Part shown: positions 1 to 7,695 of the stretch, piece after piece
Layout of the letters: every line of letters begins with the position of its first letter
How positions within the stretch are numbered: position 1 is the first letter of the stretch
From: Bacteroides sp. CAG:530
GTDB taxonomy: Bacteria > Bacteroidota > Bacteroidia > Bacteroidales > Bacteroidaceae
Length of the DNA: 20,260 bases
Assembly: GCA_000434735.1 (NCBI GenBank)
Contig: FR881218.1
Location: 69,238 to 89,497 of the forward strand
Direction: 5' to 3'
Translations under genes and position numbers: made by a program
Notes under the pieces: generated by a model
The model's database searches: none
Told to the model about the DNA's origin: nothing
The model's input: the letters and a program-made list of their open reading frames with translations, nothing else

Positions 1-1053
1 TTCGAAATCATGACTAAACTTGGCTTCCCTTACTTCTGCTTCCACGATGTAGACCTTATTTCTGAAGGCAACTCTATAGAAGAATACGAAGCTAACCTGA
101 AAGCTATCGTAGCTTATCTGAAAGAGAAAATGCAGGAAACAGGCATCAAGCTGCTTTGGTCTACTGCCAACGTATTCGGCAACAAGCGTTATATGAACGG
201 TGCTTCTACTAACCCCGACTTCGATGTTGTGGCTCGCGCTATCGTACAGATTAAGAACGCTATCGATGCTGGTATCGAACTTGGTGCAGAAAATTATGTA
301 TTCTGGGGCGGCCGCGAAGGTTACATGAGCTTGCTCAACACTGACCAGAAGCGTGAAAAAGAACATATGGCCACTATGCTTCGCATGGCTCGCGACTACG
401 CTCGCGCTAAAGGCTTCAAGGGTACATTCTTGATTGAACCGAAACCGATGGAACCAACAAAGCATCAGTACGATGTTGATACAGAAACTGTAGTAGGATT
501 CCTTAAGACACACGGCCTTGACAAAGACTTCAAGGTTAATATCGAAGTAAACCACGCTACATTGGCTGGTCACACATTCGAACACGAATTGGCTGTAGCT
601 GTAGATAACGGCATGCTGGGTTCTATCGACGCTAACCGTGGTGATATGCAGAACGGATGGGATACCGACCAATTCCCTATCGACCAGTTCGAGCTCGTTC
701 AGGCTTGGATGCAGATTATCCGCAACGGTGGCTTAGGTACAGGCGGTACTAACTTCGACGCTAAGACTCGTCGTAACTCTACCGACTTGGAAGACATCAT
801 CATTGCTCACGTAAGCGGTATGGATGCTATGGCTCGCGCTCTTGAAAACGCTGCTAAGTTGCTCGAAGAATCTCCTTACAAGAAGATGCTTGCCGATCGT
901 TATGCATCGTTCGACGAAGGTCTTGGCAAGAAGTTCGAAAACGGCGAAATGACACTCGAAGAAGCATACGAATACGGTAAGAAAGTTGGCGAGCCAAAAC
1001 TTACCAGCGGTAAGCAGGAACTGTACGAAGCTATCGTAGCCATGTATTGCTAA
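1..1053 (+). CDS. xylA: Xylose isomerase, 3' part (5' end outside the window)
   Basis: Interconverts D-xylose and D-xylulose in the cytoplasm, the first step of the isomerase route for pentose use. The reading frame is open to base 1 (Phe-Glu-Ile before the first Met at 10), so the ATG at 10 is internal. About 350 codons are present, against roughly 440 in the family, so about 90 N-terminal residues are missing. Family signatures are clear: CFHDVD with the catalytic His/Asp near the visible start, FLIEPKPMEPTKHQYD, the metal-ligand stretch VNIEVNHATLAGHTFEHEL, GSIDANRGD, GWDTDQFPID and GGTNFDAK. The gene is followed 53 bases later by a xylose symporter on the same strand, which fits a catabolic operon; a xylulokinase gene is expected upstream but cannot be seen. 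An AGGAGG at 1056-1061 is 45 bases from the next start, too far to serve as its ribosome site. Confidence 0.97.
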   Translation, partial: FEIMTKLGFPYFCFHDVDLISEGNSIEEYEANLKAIVAYLKEKMQETGIKLLWSTANVFGNKRYMNGASTNPDFDVVARAIVQIKNAIDAGIELGAENYVFWGGREGYMSLLNTDQKREKEHMATMLRMARDYARAKGFKGTFLIEPKPMEPTKHQYDVDTETVVGFLKTHGLDKDFKVNIEVNHATLAGHTFEHELAVAVDNGMLGSIDANRGDMQNGWDTDQFPIDQFELVQAWMQIIRNGGLGTGGTNFDAKTRRNSTDLEDIIIAHVSGMDAMARALENAAKLLEESPYKKMLADRYASFDEGLGKKFENGEMTLEEAYEYGKKVGEPKLTSGKQELYEAIVAMYC

Positions 1054-1106
1054 TCAGGAGGATAACCCTACAATTGCAATCGAAACTATAAAAAACACAT
1101 GCAATT

Positions 1107-2540
1107 ATGAATTATCCGGAAAAAGGAAGTAAGTTATATCTTTTCTCGATAGTGCTGGTGGCTGTAATTGGCGGTCTGCTGTTCGGTTATGACACAGCCG
1201 TCATCTCGGGTGCCGAAAGCGGGTTGCAGCAGTTCTTTCAGAATGCTGGCGACTTTGCATATACCGACACGCTTCACGGCCTCACTTCATCGAGTGCCCT
1301 TATAGGATGTATCATAGGTAGCGCGCTGTCGGGTCTGTTTGCCAACAGACTCGGCCGCAAGCGGGCCTTGGCCGCTGCCGGAGTGATGTTTTTCCTCTCA
1401 GCATTGGGCTCTTATAATCCTGAGTTCTTGTTCTACTCGTACGGCGAACCCAACATATCGCTGCTGTGGGCGTTCAACTTCTACCGTGTGCTTGGCGGTG
1501 TGGGTGTGGGCTTAGCCTCTGCCATCTGCCCTATGTATATAGCCGAAGTTGCTCCAAGTAACATGCGCGGTAAGCTTGTTTCGTGGAATCAGTTCGCTAT
1601 CATCTTCGGTCAGCTTGTAGTGTACTTCGTGAGTTACCTCATCGTGCAGTACGCCAAAGACCATAATCCCGACTTTGCTGCATGGACTATCGCTACCGGT
1701 TGGCGTTTGATGTTCGTAAGCGAGGCTATACCTGCAGGCTTGTTCACCGTTCTCATCTTGCTTGTGCCCGAGACTCCGCGTTATCTGGCATCTATCAACA
1801 AAGACGAAAAGGCTCTGCTAGTGCTGAGTAAAATCAACGGATACGATACAGCCCGCGATATTCTGAACGAGATCAAAAGCACCGTAGAGGTAAAGACCGA
1901 ACGCCTCTTCACCTACGGATGGCTGGTAATATTCATCGGAATAATGCTCTCTGTGTTCCAACAGATAGTGGGAATCAACGCTGTATTGTATTATGCTCCG
2001 CGCATCTTCGCTTCGGTGGGTGCAGGCGACTCAATGCAGCAAACTGTACTGATGGGTGTAATAAACATCACATTCACCCTCGTTGCAGTGTTCACCGTAG
2101 AGAAATTAGGCCGTAAGCCGTTGCTCATCACCGGATCGCTCGGCATGGCGCTTGGAGCGTTGAGCTTTGCCACTTGCAATGCCTTCGGTTTGCCGCCTAT
2201 GCTTCAGGTAGTGAGCATCATGATTTATTCGGCATCGTTCATGTTCTCATGGGGACCCATCTGCTGGGTGCTTATCGCCGAGATATTCCCTAACACCATC
2301 CGCGGGGCTGCTGTAGCTATCGCCGTGGCTTTTCAATGGATATTCAACTTTGTGGTAAGCTCTACGTTTGTGCCCATGTACAATATGGAACTGACACCGG
2401 GCGACGGATTCGGACATACATTTGCCTACGCTCTTTACGGCACCATCTGCGTAATAGCAGCCGTGTTTGTATGGCGCATGGTACCCGAAACTAAGGGTAA
2501 GACGCTTGAAGATATGACTAAGCTCTGGAAAAATAAATAA
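1107..2540 (+). CDS. xylE: D-xylose/proton symporter, MFS sugar porter family
   Basis: Inner-membrane sugar porter of 477 residues, the usual length, with twelve predicted membrane segments. Sugar-porter motifs occur in order: GYDTAVISG at 27-35 (Asp29 matches the proton-coupling Asp of E. coli XylE), NRLGRKR at 80-86, FYRVLGGVGVG with Arg127, PETPRYL at 221-227, the sugar-binding QQIVGINAVLYYAP at 285-298, EKLGRKPLL at 332-340, and VPETKGKTLE near the C terminus. Sequence alone separates xylose porters from related hexose or arabinose porters poorly. The xylose assignment rests mainly on the adjacent xylA gene. It is probably co-transcribed with xylA, because no promoter is evident in the 53-base gap. 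The run of hairpins after it closes the unit. Confidence 0.9.
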   Translation: MNYPEKGSKLYLFSIVLVAVIGGLLFGYDTAVISGAESGLQQFFQNAGDFAYTDTLHGLTSSSALIGCIIGSALSGLFANRLGRKRALAAAGVMFFLSALGSYNPEFLFYSYGEPNISLLWAFNFYRVLGGVGVGLASAICPMYIAEVAPSNMRGKLVSWNQFAIIFGQLVVYFVSYLIVQYAKDHNPDFAAWTIATGWRLMFVSEAIPAGLFTVLILLVPETPRYLASINKDEKALLVLSKINGYDTARDILNEIKSTVEVKTERLFTYGWLVIFIGIMLSVFQQIVGINAVLYYAPRIFASVGAGDSMQQTVLMGVINITFTLVAVFTVEKLGRKPLLITGSLGMALGALSFATCNAFGLPPMLQVVSIMIYSASFMFSWGPICWVLIAEIFPNTIRGAAVAIAVAFQWIFNFVVSSTFVPMYNMELTPGDGFGHTFAYALYGTICVIAAVFVWRMVPETKGKTLEDMTKLWKNK

Positions 2541-2560
2541 TTAACCTGAGTACTCAGACC

Positions 2561-2587
2561 AGATGTCATTCTTTCAGTGTGACATCT
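2561..2587 (+). repeat. Hairpin upstream of the xyl terminator
   Basis: AGATGTCA at 2561-2568 pairs perfectly with TGACATCT at 2580-2587 around an 11-base loop. It sits between the xylE stop and the terminator, directly after a 12-base palindrome CTGAGTACTCAG at 2546-2557. No T-run follows it, so it is more likely a 3'-end stabilising structure than a terminator. The pairing is seen; the role is inferred. Confidence 0.5.
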
Positions 2588-2592
2588 ATACT

Positions 2593-2635
2593 GCGACCGG
2601 CAACGCCAAAAGTGCATTGTCGGTCGCTTTTTTTT
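2593..2635 (+). terminator. Rho-independent terminator of the xyl operon
   Basis: The left arm at 2593-2606 and right arm at 2614-2627 form a 14-base-pair stem (outer core GCGACCG/CGGTCGC, one G-U and one C-A mismatch inside) with a 7-base loop. Eight T residues follow at 2628-2635. This is a textbook intrinsic terminator located 53 bases after the xylE stop. Confidence 0.9.
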
Positions 2636-2654
2636 AAATAAAACGCTTTTCAGA

Positions 2655-2684
2655 CTTGTTTTATAATAATTTTATCTATTTTTG
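2655..2684 (+). promoter_or_regulatory. Promoter of cysK-cysE, Bacteroidetes type
   Basis: TATTTTTG at 2677-2684 fits the -7 consensus TAnnTTTG, and CTTG at 2655-2658 lies 18 bases upstream as a -33 element. It falls just after the xyl terminator and about 125 bases before the cysK start, leaving an AT-rich leader in which I see no clear hairpin. The match is by consensus only. Confidence 0.5.
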
Positions 2685-2809
2685 TCAAAACAGGTAACAT
2701 TTAGAAAACAAAATACAACATAGATATAACAAATCCGTACATCGTAATCAATAATAAAATGACGGTGTGCTACAATACTAAACTATTAATCAATTAAACA
2801 CAAATTATT

Positions 2810-3769
2810 ATGGAAAAAGTAGCGAATTCAGCAATCGAGCTGATTGGAAAGACTCCATTGGTAGAACTACACAAACTAACCAAAGAAGCAGGTGCCTTAG
2901 CACGGGTATTAGTTAAAGTAGAGGCTTTTAACCCTGCCGGAAGCGTAAAAGACCGCGTGGCACTGGCTATGGTAGAACAGGCAGAACGAGACGGCATCTT
3001 GAAACCGGGAGCAACAATAGTAGAACCAACAAGCGGAAATACAGGCGTAGGATTAGCACTGGTAGCCGCCCTGAAAGGATATAAACTGATACTTACCATG
3101 CCCGAAACAATGAGCATAGAGCGCCGACGCTTGGTAGCGGCTTATGGAGCACGCGTGGAACTTACACCGGGTGCCGCAGGCATGAAAGGCGCTATAGCCA
3201 AAGCAGAAGAATTGCGCTCAGAGTTACCTAATGCAGTTACATTGGGTCAGTTCGATAATCCTGCAAACCCCGAAAAACATTATCAGACTACAGGCGAAGA
3301 AATATGGGTAGATACCGACGGAAAGGTAGACGCTTTTGTGGCAGGAGTAGGCACTGGCGGCACCGTAAGCGGTACCGGACGCAAGCTGAAAGAGCATAAC
3401 CCGGCAATAAAGGTAGTAGCCGTAGAACCTGCCGACTCGCCTATGTTATCTGCCGGACATGCCGGACCGCATAAGATTCAAGGTATCGGAGCCGGTTTCG
3501 TGCCCAAGAATTACAACGCATCTGTAGTAGACGAGGTAATAACCGTAAGCAATGACGAAGCCATAGGAACCGCACGTCTGCTGGCTACACAAGAAGGGCT
3601 GCTGGTAGGTATCTCATCAGGAGCGGCTACATTTGCGGCGCTTCAGCTAGCCAAACGCGAGGAGATGCGCGGAAAGACTATCGTGGTATTGCTGCCAGAT
3701 ACCGGCGAGCGTTACCTGTCGACCGTGCTCTACGATTACGACGAATATAAAACTAACATCAATTTATGA
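2810..3769 (+). CDS. cysK: Cysteine synthase (O-acetylserine sulfhydrylase)
   Basis: PLP enzyme that combines O-acetylserine with sulfide to give cysteine in the cytoplasm. It is 319 residues, normal for the family. Landmarks: LIGKTPLVEL at 11-20; NPAGSVKDR with the PLP Schiff-base Lys47; substrate loop TSGNTG at 74-79; phosphate-binding GTGGTVSGTG at 181-190; SSGAA at 269-273; and PDTGERYLST near the C terminus. The ATG at 2810 starts directly at the conserved N-terminal region and no upstream start is better. The stop codon overlaps the next gene in an ATGA, so cysK and cysE are almost certainly translationally coupled. I cannot exclude a CysM-like substrate preference, but the partner gene makes CysK most likely. 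Confidence 0.95.
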   Translation: MEKVANSAIELIGKTPLVELHKLTKEAGALARVLVKVEAFNPAGSVKDRVALAMVEQAERDGILKPGATIVEPTSGNTGVGLALVAALKGYKLILTMPETMSIERRRLVAAYGARVELTPGAAGMKGAIAKAEELRSELPNAVTLGQFDNPANPEKHYQTTGEEIWVDTDGKVDAFVAGVGTGGTVSGTGRKLKEHNPAIKVVAVEPADSPMLSAGHAGPHKIQGIGAGFVPKNYNASVVDEVITVSNDEAIGTARLLATQEGLLVGISSGAATFAALQLAKREEMRGKTIVVLLPDTGERYLSTVLYDYDEYKTNINL

Positions 3770-4599
3770 TTTTATCAATCCAAGACATCGCTTCACAACT
3801 TACCGTGCCCGACAGTCACATACCGACTGTGGGCACATCTAAAATAGACCCAAAAGAGCTGGAAGACATGGTACGCCTGTTCCGCTCTGTAGTGTTCAAC
3901 GGATATTTCGATACTGAGCCTGTATGCGAGACTCTAGCGCAGCTTAACGTAGCGATAGCAATTCAGACGGCACGCATCTACAAGATGCTGCAATATAGCA
4001 TCGAGGAGGCAGATACTCTTGGCACACAGGTTGCACAGAAGATACTGACTCGCCTGCCCGAGCTACGCCGCCGACTGGGAACTGACGTTCAGGCCATGTT
4101 CGACAGCGACCCTGCAGCCAAAAGCCGCGAAGAGGTTATACTCTGTTACCCGTCGCTAGTGGCAATGATTCACTATCGGTTGGCGCACGAGTTGTTACTT
4201 CTGGAAGTACCTATCCTGCCCCGCCTCATCATGGAAGCTGCGCATTCCATTACGGGTATCGACATCCATCCGGGGGCACAAATCGGAGATTATTTCAGCA
4301 TCGACCATGGCACTGGAGTGGTGATTGGAGAGACTTGTATCATAGGAAATCACGTCCGCATTTATCAGGGCGTAACATTAGGAGCCAAAAGCATCAAGTT
4401 CGATGCCGATGGAAATGTCATCAATGAACCACGCCACCCTATTCTAGAAGATGGCGTGGTAGTGTATTCCAACTCGTCTATCTTAGGACGTGTCCGCATC
4501 GGTCACGACAGTATTATAGGTGGTAACATCTGGCAGACTACCGATGTTCCGCCAAAATCGCGCGTGCTGCAAAGCAGAGCTACCGTAGAGAAGGAGTAA
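3766..4599 (+). CDS. cysE: Serine O-acetyltransferase
   Basis: Acetylates L-serine with acetyl-CoA to make O-acetylserine, the substrate of the cysK product encoded immediately upstream (4-base ATGA overlap). The protein is 277 residues: a helical N-terminal domain (about 1-150), then a left-handed parallel beta-helix of hexapeptide repeats (about 160-265). Catalytic residues are visible by alignment to E. coli CysE: Asp166 in DIHPG and His181 in DHGTG, followed by VIGET, VTLGAKS and RHP (His224). Oddly, the C terminus is short, ending ...ATVEKE just after the beta-helix. The usual flexible tail with a terminal Ile that inserts into CysK is absent. It is convergent with the next gene, only 5 bases away. 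Confidence 0.93.
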   Translation: MILSIQDIASQLTVPDSHIPTVGTSKIDPKELEDMVRLFRSVVFNGYFDTEPVCETLAQLNVAIAIQTARIYKMLQYSIEEADTLGTQVAQKILTRLPELRRRLGTDVQAMFDSDPAAKSREEVILCYPSLVAMIHYRLAHELLLLEVPILPRLIMEAAHSITGIDIHPGAQIGDYFSIDHGTGVVIGETCIIGNHVRIYQGVTLGAKSIKFDADGNVINEPRHPILEDGVVVYSNSSILGRVRIGHDSIIGGNIWQTTDVPPKSRVLQSRATVEKE

Positions 4600-4611
4600 G
4601 CTATTTACTCC
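4593..4611. repeat. Inverted repeat joining two convergent stop codons
   Basis: GGAGTAA at 4593-4599 and TTACTCC at 4605-4611 are perfect inverted copies around a 5-base spacer. Each arm contains a stop codon: that of cysE on the plus strand and that of the sensor kinase on the minus strand. Neither side has a convincing T-run, so intrinsic termination is doubtful. The symmetry is seen; a role is not established. Confidence 0.4.
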
Positions 4612-7415
4612 ACCCCCCTGCGCACATCTTTCGGTGTTATGCCATACATTTTACGGAATGCGTGGTAGAAGCTAGAGGTATGCTCAAAGCCGCAGAGAAG
4701 TGATATTTCGTCTATGCTTAGCTTGGGGGCAGTCTCTAGCAAATTACGCGCACGCTTCATCTTTATTTTCAGCATGAACGAGGCTGGCGAACAACCGGTA
4801 AGGGCTACTATCTTGCGGTGGAACTGACGAGAGCTCATGCATAAACGCTCGGACAGAGTGTTTACATTGAGTTCTTGCTTTTCCAGCAATACGTAGATAT
4901 TGTCTACGGTCTTGGCAAGGAAACGACGCTCGGCATCGGTGAGCTGTACGTCCTCATCGTCTTTATTATCGGCATCGGCACTGATGCCTTCTTTACCGAA
5001 CTTATCGCGAAGCGCACGCTGACGGTCGAGCAGACGCTCTACACGTGTGCGAAGCTCGTCTACATTAAATGGCTTAGACAGATAAGCATCGGCTCCTGCC
5101 TCAATACCTTCTACACGCTCTTGCTCAGAGACTTTTGCCGTAACCACTATGATGGGGATATGATTAACCACCTCGTCGGCTCTAACACGCCGACATAATT
5201 CCAAGCCGTCCATGCCGGGCATCATAAGGTCGGTGATAATCAGGTCGGGCACAAGGTCGATGGCTCTTTGCAGTCCCTCCTCGCCATTGGCAGCGTATGC
5301 CACAGAATAGCGGTCGGACAGCAGGCCACCTATGTACGAAGCAATGTCGCGGTTGTCTTCTATTACTAACACCATGCATTGATTTACCGGTCCATCGCTA
5401 TCTACAGGTGCCTTGACTTCTTCGGGCAGAATAGGCGCATTGTCTACAACAGCCTCGCCTAACTTGTTCTGGCACTCGTTTTTCATAGGTATTTCTATGT
5501 AGAAAGTAGTTCCTTTACCTACCTGACTTTCTACGCTTATCTTACCTTCTACCAAGTCTATTATCTGCTTTACCAATGCCAGACCTACACCCGTACCTAT
5601 GCCTTTCGATTCTGTTTCGCCTTGAAAGAATGGCTTGAATACATTGGCTGCAGTCTCCTCGTCCATACCCTCTCCAGTATCGCTTACCTCTACATGCATG
5701 ATATTATCGGCATGCCACATCGTTACGTTTATCTTACCATAATCGGGCGTAAACTTCAGGGCGTTCGATATAAGATTATTGAATACCTTGCTTACATAGT
5801 CGGGCACAAAGTCCATCGTTATGGGTTCTTTGATATACAGCTGCAGGTCGATATTCTTTTTGCGAGCATATTCGCGATATGTATCTACCAGCATAGATAC
5901 ATAGGTGGTGATACTGCCGTTTCGCCAATCTAAGTTACCCACCTGCGATTTTATCTTCGAGATATCGAGCAGCTGATTGATAAGCGTAAGCAGTCCCCTG
6001 CCCTGTCGTTCTATAGTCTTGGCACGCTCCTTCACCTCGTCACTACTATCCTTCTGCATATCCTGACTCAATCCCAGAATCACGGTGAGAGGGGTTCTAA
6101 ACTCGTGAGTGATATTTGTAAAGAACACCTCGCGCATCTTGGCTATACGCTTAAGGTTCTGATGACTGCGTCTATGTATGCGCTGTATATAGAAGAAGGT
6201 AATAAGTGCACCTATAAGTATAACCACAACGACGCTGAATACTATACTGCTGAAAAAACGAGCCGAGCGTTCGCTTTCAAGTACAAGATGCGCCTCGTTC
6301 ATCAATCTGGCCTGATTAGTACGTTCTATGGTGAGTCCGGCATTCTGAATGCGGTTCATCTTCTCTATATCTATCACACTATCTCGCATGGCAGTAGCCT
6401 TTTCGTGCTGCGCCAGTGCCATTTTACAATCGCCCTTGCGCTTATAGTAGTTATAATATAATGTGTAGATTTCTTCAAGATGCTCGTTCGATTTTATTTC
6501 ATCCGCTATCTGTTTTGCCCTATCCAGATACTGCAGTGCCTTGTTGTCTTGGTTTATCGCCAGATTAACTCCCGCCAAGGCGATAAGCATGTTAAGCGCA
6601 TGCCACTCGTCGTCCGAAGCCTCCATCAGTTTATAGGCAGCCTCGTATTCTTCCATAGCCTTATCATAGCGGTGTTCTTGCTCGTACATAGCCCCGAAGT
6701 AGGTATGGCAAAGTGAAATTCCGAGCGTATTTTTGGCGCGTTGATTAAATTCCATCGACTTACGGAAGTACACCCATGCCGAGTCCGACAAGCCGCGAGA
6801 ACGGTATATAGAGCCTAAGTTAGCGTAGTTAATGGCCTGCCCTACATCGCTTTTCAGTAGTCGTTCGCCCGCCAACGCCATTCTAAAGGCACTATCGGCA
6901 CGTGCATAGTTTCGTAAGGTAAAGTAGATATTTCCCAGTCCGTTTAGCGATACTACTTTGTTTTTTCTAGCCGTAAACGATGTATCAGTGCTTTCCATAC
7001 ATATTGCGTAGGCACGGTAGTGATAGTCTTGCGCCACATCCAGCACTCCCATGCGCCGGTAGTCGGTACCTATATTGTTCAGTGCCTGCACCGTCTCCAG
7101 CGTGTCGCCTATGGCTTCCGCTTGCTTCAGCCCCTCGCTATGCCAACGCAGCGCATCGTCAAACTGGCTATCGTTACGCATCAGCTTACCCATCTCTTTA
7201 TAAGCTATGACGCTACCCAGTATATTCCCTTCTTTCTCCATTCGCTTTTGCAGCACTATGAGTGTATCAATATTACGTTTTGATGAAATGGCAGATTCTA
7301 AAGCCTTGCGCTCGGCTTGCGATAGCTTTACCGGTTTTCGTCCGCACGAAGCTATCAGTAGGCATATAATAAAAAACCAAAGAATAGTAACGTTGTTGTA
7401 TCGTAAATCGCCCAT
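4605..7415 (-). CDS. Hybrid two-component regulator: TPR sensor, histidine kinase, receiver, AraC-type HTH
   Basis: Single-chain two-component system of 936 residues that senses an unknown signal and probably regulates transcription directly. From the ATG at 7415, in order: hydrophobic signal segment ending in a lipobox-like IASC (Cys24); helical repeats of TPR type, about 50-340; coiled segment; one membrane span, about 387-409; HisKA with ITHEFRTPLT (phospho-His437); HATPase with NNLISNALKF (about 546-555), DTGEG (579-583) and GIGTGVGLAL (605-614); receiver with acidic Glu686/Asp687, phospho-acceptor Asp729 in TDLMMPGMDG and Lys781; and an AraC HTH at about 831-936. All catalytic residues are present. 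An in-frame TTG at 7442 would add 9 residues, but the ATG gives a better signal peptide. TPR rather than beta-propeller sensing sets it apart from classic glycan-sensing HTCS proteins, and no polysaccharide locus is adjacent, so the regulon is unknown. Confidence 0.93.
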   Translation of the reverse strand: MGDLRYNNVTILWFFIICLLIASCGRKPVKLSQAERKALESAISSKRNIDTLIVLQKRMEKEGNILGSVIAYKEMGKLMRNDSQFDDALRWHSEGLKQAEAIGDTLETVQALNNIGTDYRRMGVLDVAQDYHYRAYAICMESTDTSFTARKNKVVSLNGLGNIYFTLRNYARADSAFRMALAGERLLKSDVGQAINYANLGSIYRSRGLSDSAWVYFRKSMEFNQRAKNTLGISLCHTYFGAMYEQEHRYDKAMEEYEAAYKLMEASDDEWHALNMLIALAGVNLAINQDNKALQYLDRAKQIADEIKSNEHLEEIYTLYYNYYKRKGDCKMALAQHEKATAMRDSVIDIEKMNRIQNAGLTIERTNQARLMNEAHLVLESERSARFFSSIVFSVVVVILIGALITFFYIQRIHRRSHQNLKRIAKMREVFFTNITHEFRTPLTVILGLSQDMQKDSSDEVKERAKTIERQGRGLLTLINQLLDISKIKSQVGNLDWRNGSITTYVSMLVDTYREYARKKNIDLQLYIKEPITMDFVPDYVSKVFNNLISNALKFTPDYGKINVTMWHADNIMHVEVSDTGEGMDEETAANVFKPFFQGETESKGIGTGVGLALVKQIIDLVEGKISVESQVGKGTTFYIEIPMKNECQNKLGEAVVDNAPILPEEVKAPVDSDGPVNQCMVLVIEDNRDIASYIGGLLSDRYSVAYAANGEEGLQRAIDLVPDLIITDLMMPGMDGLELCRRVRADEVVNHIPIIVVTAKVSEQERVEGIEAGADAYLSKPFNVDELRTRVERLLDRQRALRDKFGKEGISADADNKDDEDVQLTDAERRFLAKTVDNIYVLLEKQELNVNTLSERLCMSSRQFHRKIVALTGCSPASFMLKIKMKRARNLLETAPKLSIDEISLLCGFEHTSSFYHAFRKMYGITPKDVRRGVE

Positions 7416-7465
7416 TGTATTTATATAACTTAATGTTTTCAATATCAGATATTAGGTCTCATTTG

Positions 7466-7495
7466 TAAAGATAAGGAATTCATTTTAAAACCAAA
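7466..7495 (-). promoter_or_regulatory. Promoter of the hybrid sensor kinase
   Basis: On the minus strand TTTG (7495-7492) is followed after 18 bases by TATCTTTA (7473-7466), a near-perfect Bacteroidetes -33/-7 pair. Transcription would begin near 7460, giving a leader of about 45 bases to the ATG at 7415. Confidence 0.6.
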
Positions 7496-7558
7496 CGTTT
7501 TTTCTGATTTTTCGATAGTTTTTTTAGCGGACCTACAGCGCATTCTTAGAGGGGTAAA

Positions 7559-7641
7559 AACCATCGCGATAGTTGATTTGAAACATTGCGATGGTTAAAC
7601 TAAAACAATGCGATATGCAACTTGAACCATCGCATTGTTTT
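7559..7641. repeat. Pair of related inverted repeats with equal 14-base loops
   Basis: Two hairpins share one motif. The first pairs 7559-7570 with 7585-7596 (outer arms AACCATCGC/GCGATGGTT, one G-U inside). The second pairs AAAACAATGCGAT at 7602-7614 with ATCGCATTGTTTT at 7629-7641, 13 perfect pairs. Both loops are 14 bases and the hairpins are 5 bases apart. Arms 7582-7596 and 7625-7639 can also pair with each other over 15 bases with one mismatch, so an alternative fold exists. T-runs on each side (T4-T5) mean it could terminate transcription of the glycosyltransferase gene on the minus strand. The region 7416-7695 holds no gene, only this element and the kinase promoter. Confidence 0.7.
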
Positions 7642-7695
7642 TCCGTGGGTTGGGCAAAAGTTTTTTTGTATGCGAATTTCACTTATAGAATATCT

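Noticed and set aside
1056..1061. AGGAGG as a ribosome binding site for xylE
   Set aside because: It is 45 bases from the xylE ATG with no usable start at the right distance, and other genes here do not use Shine-Dalgarno sites.
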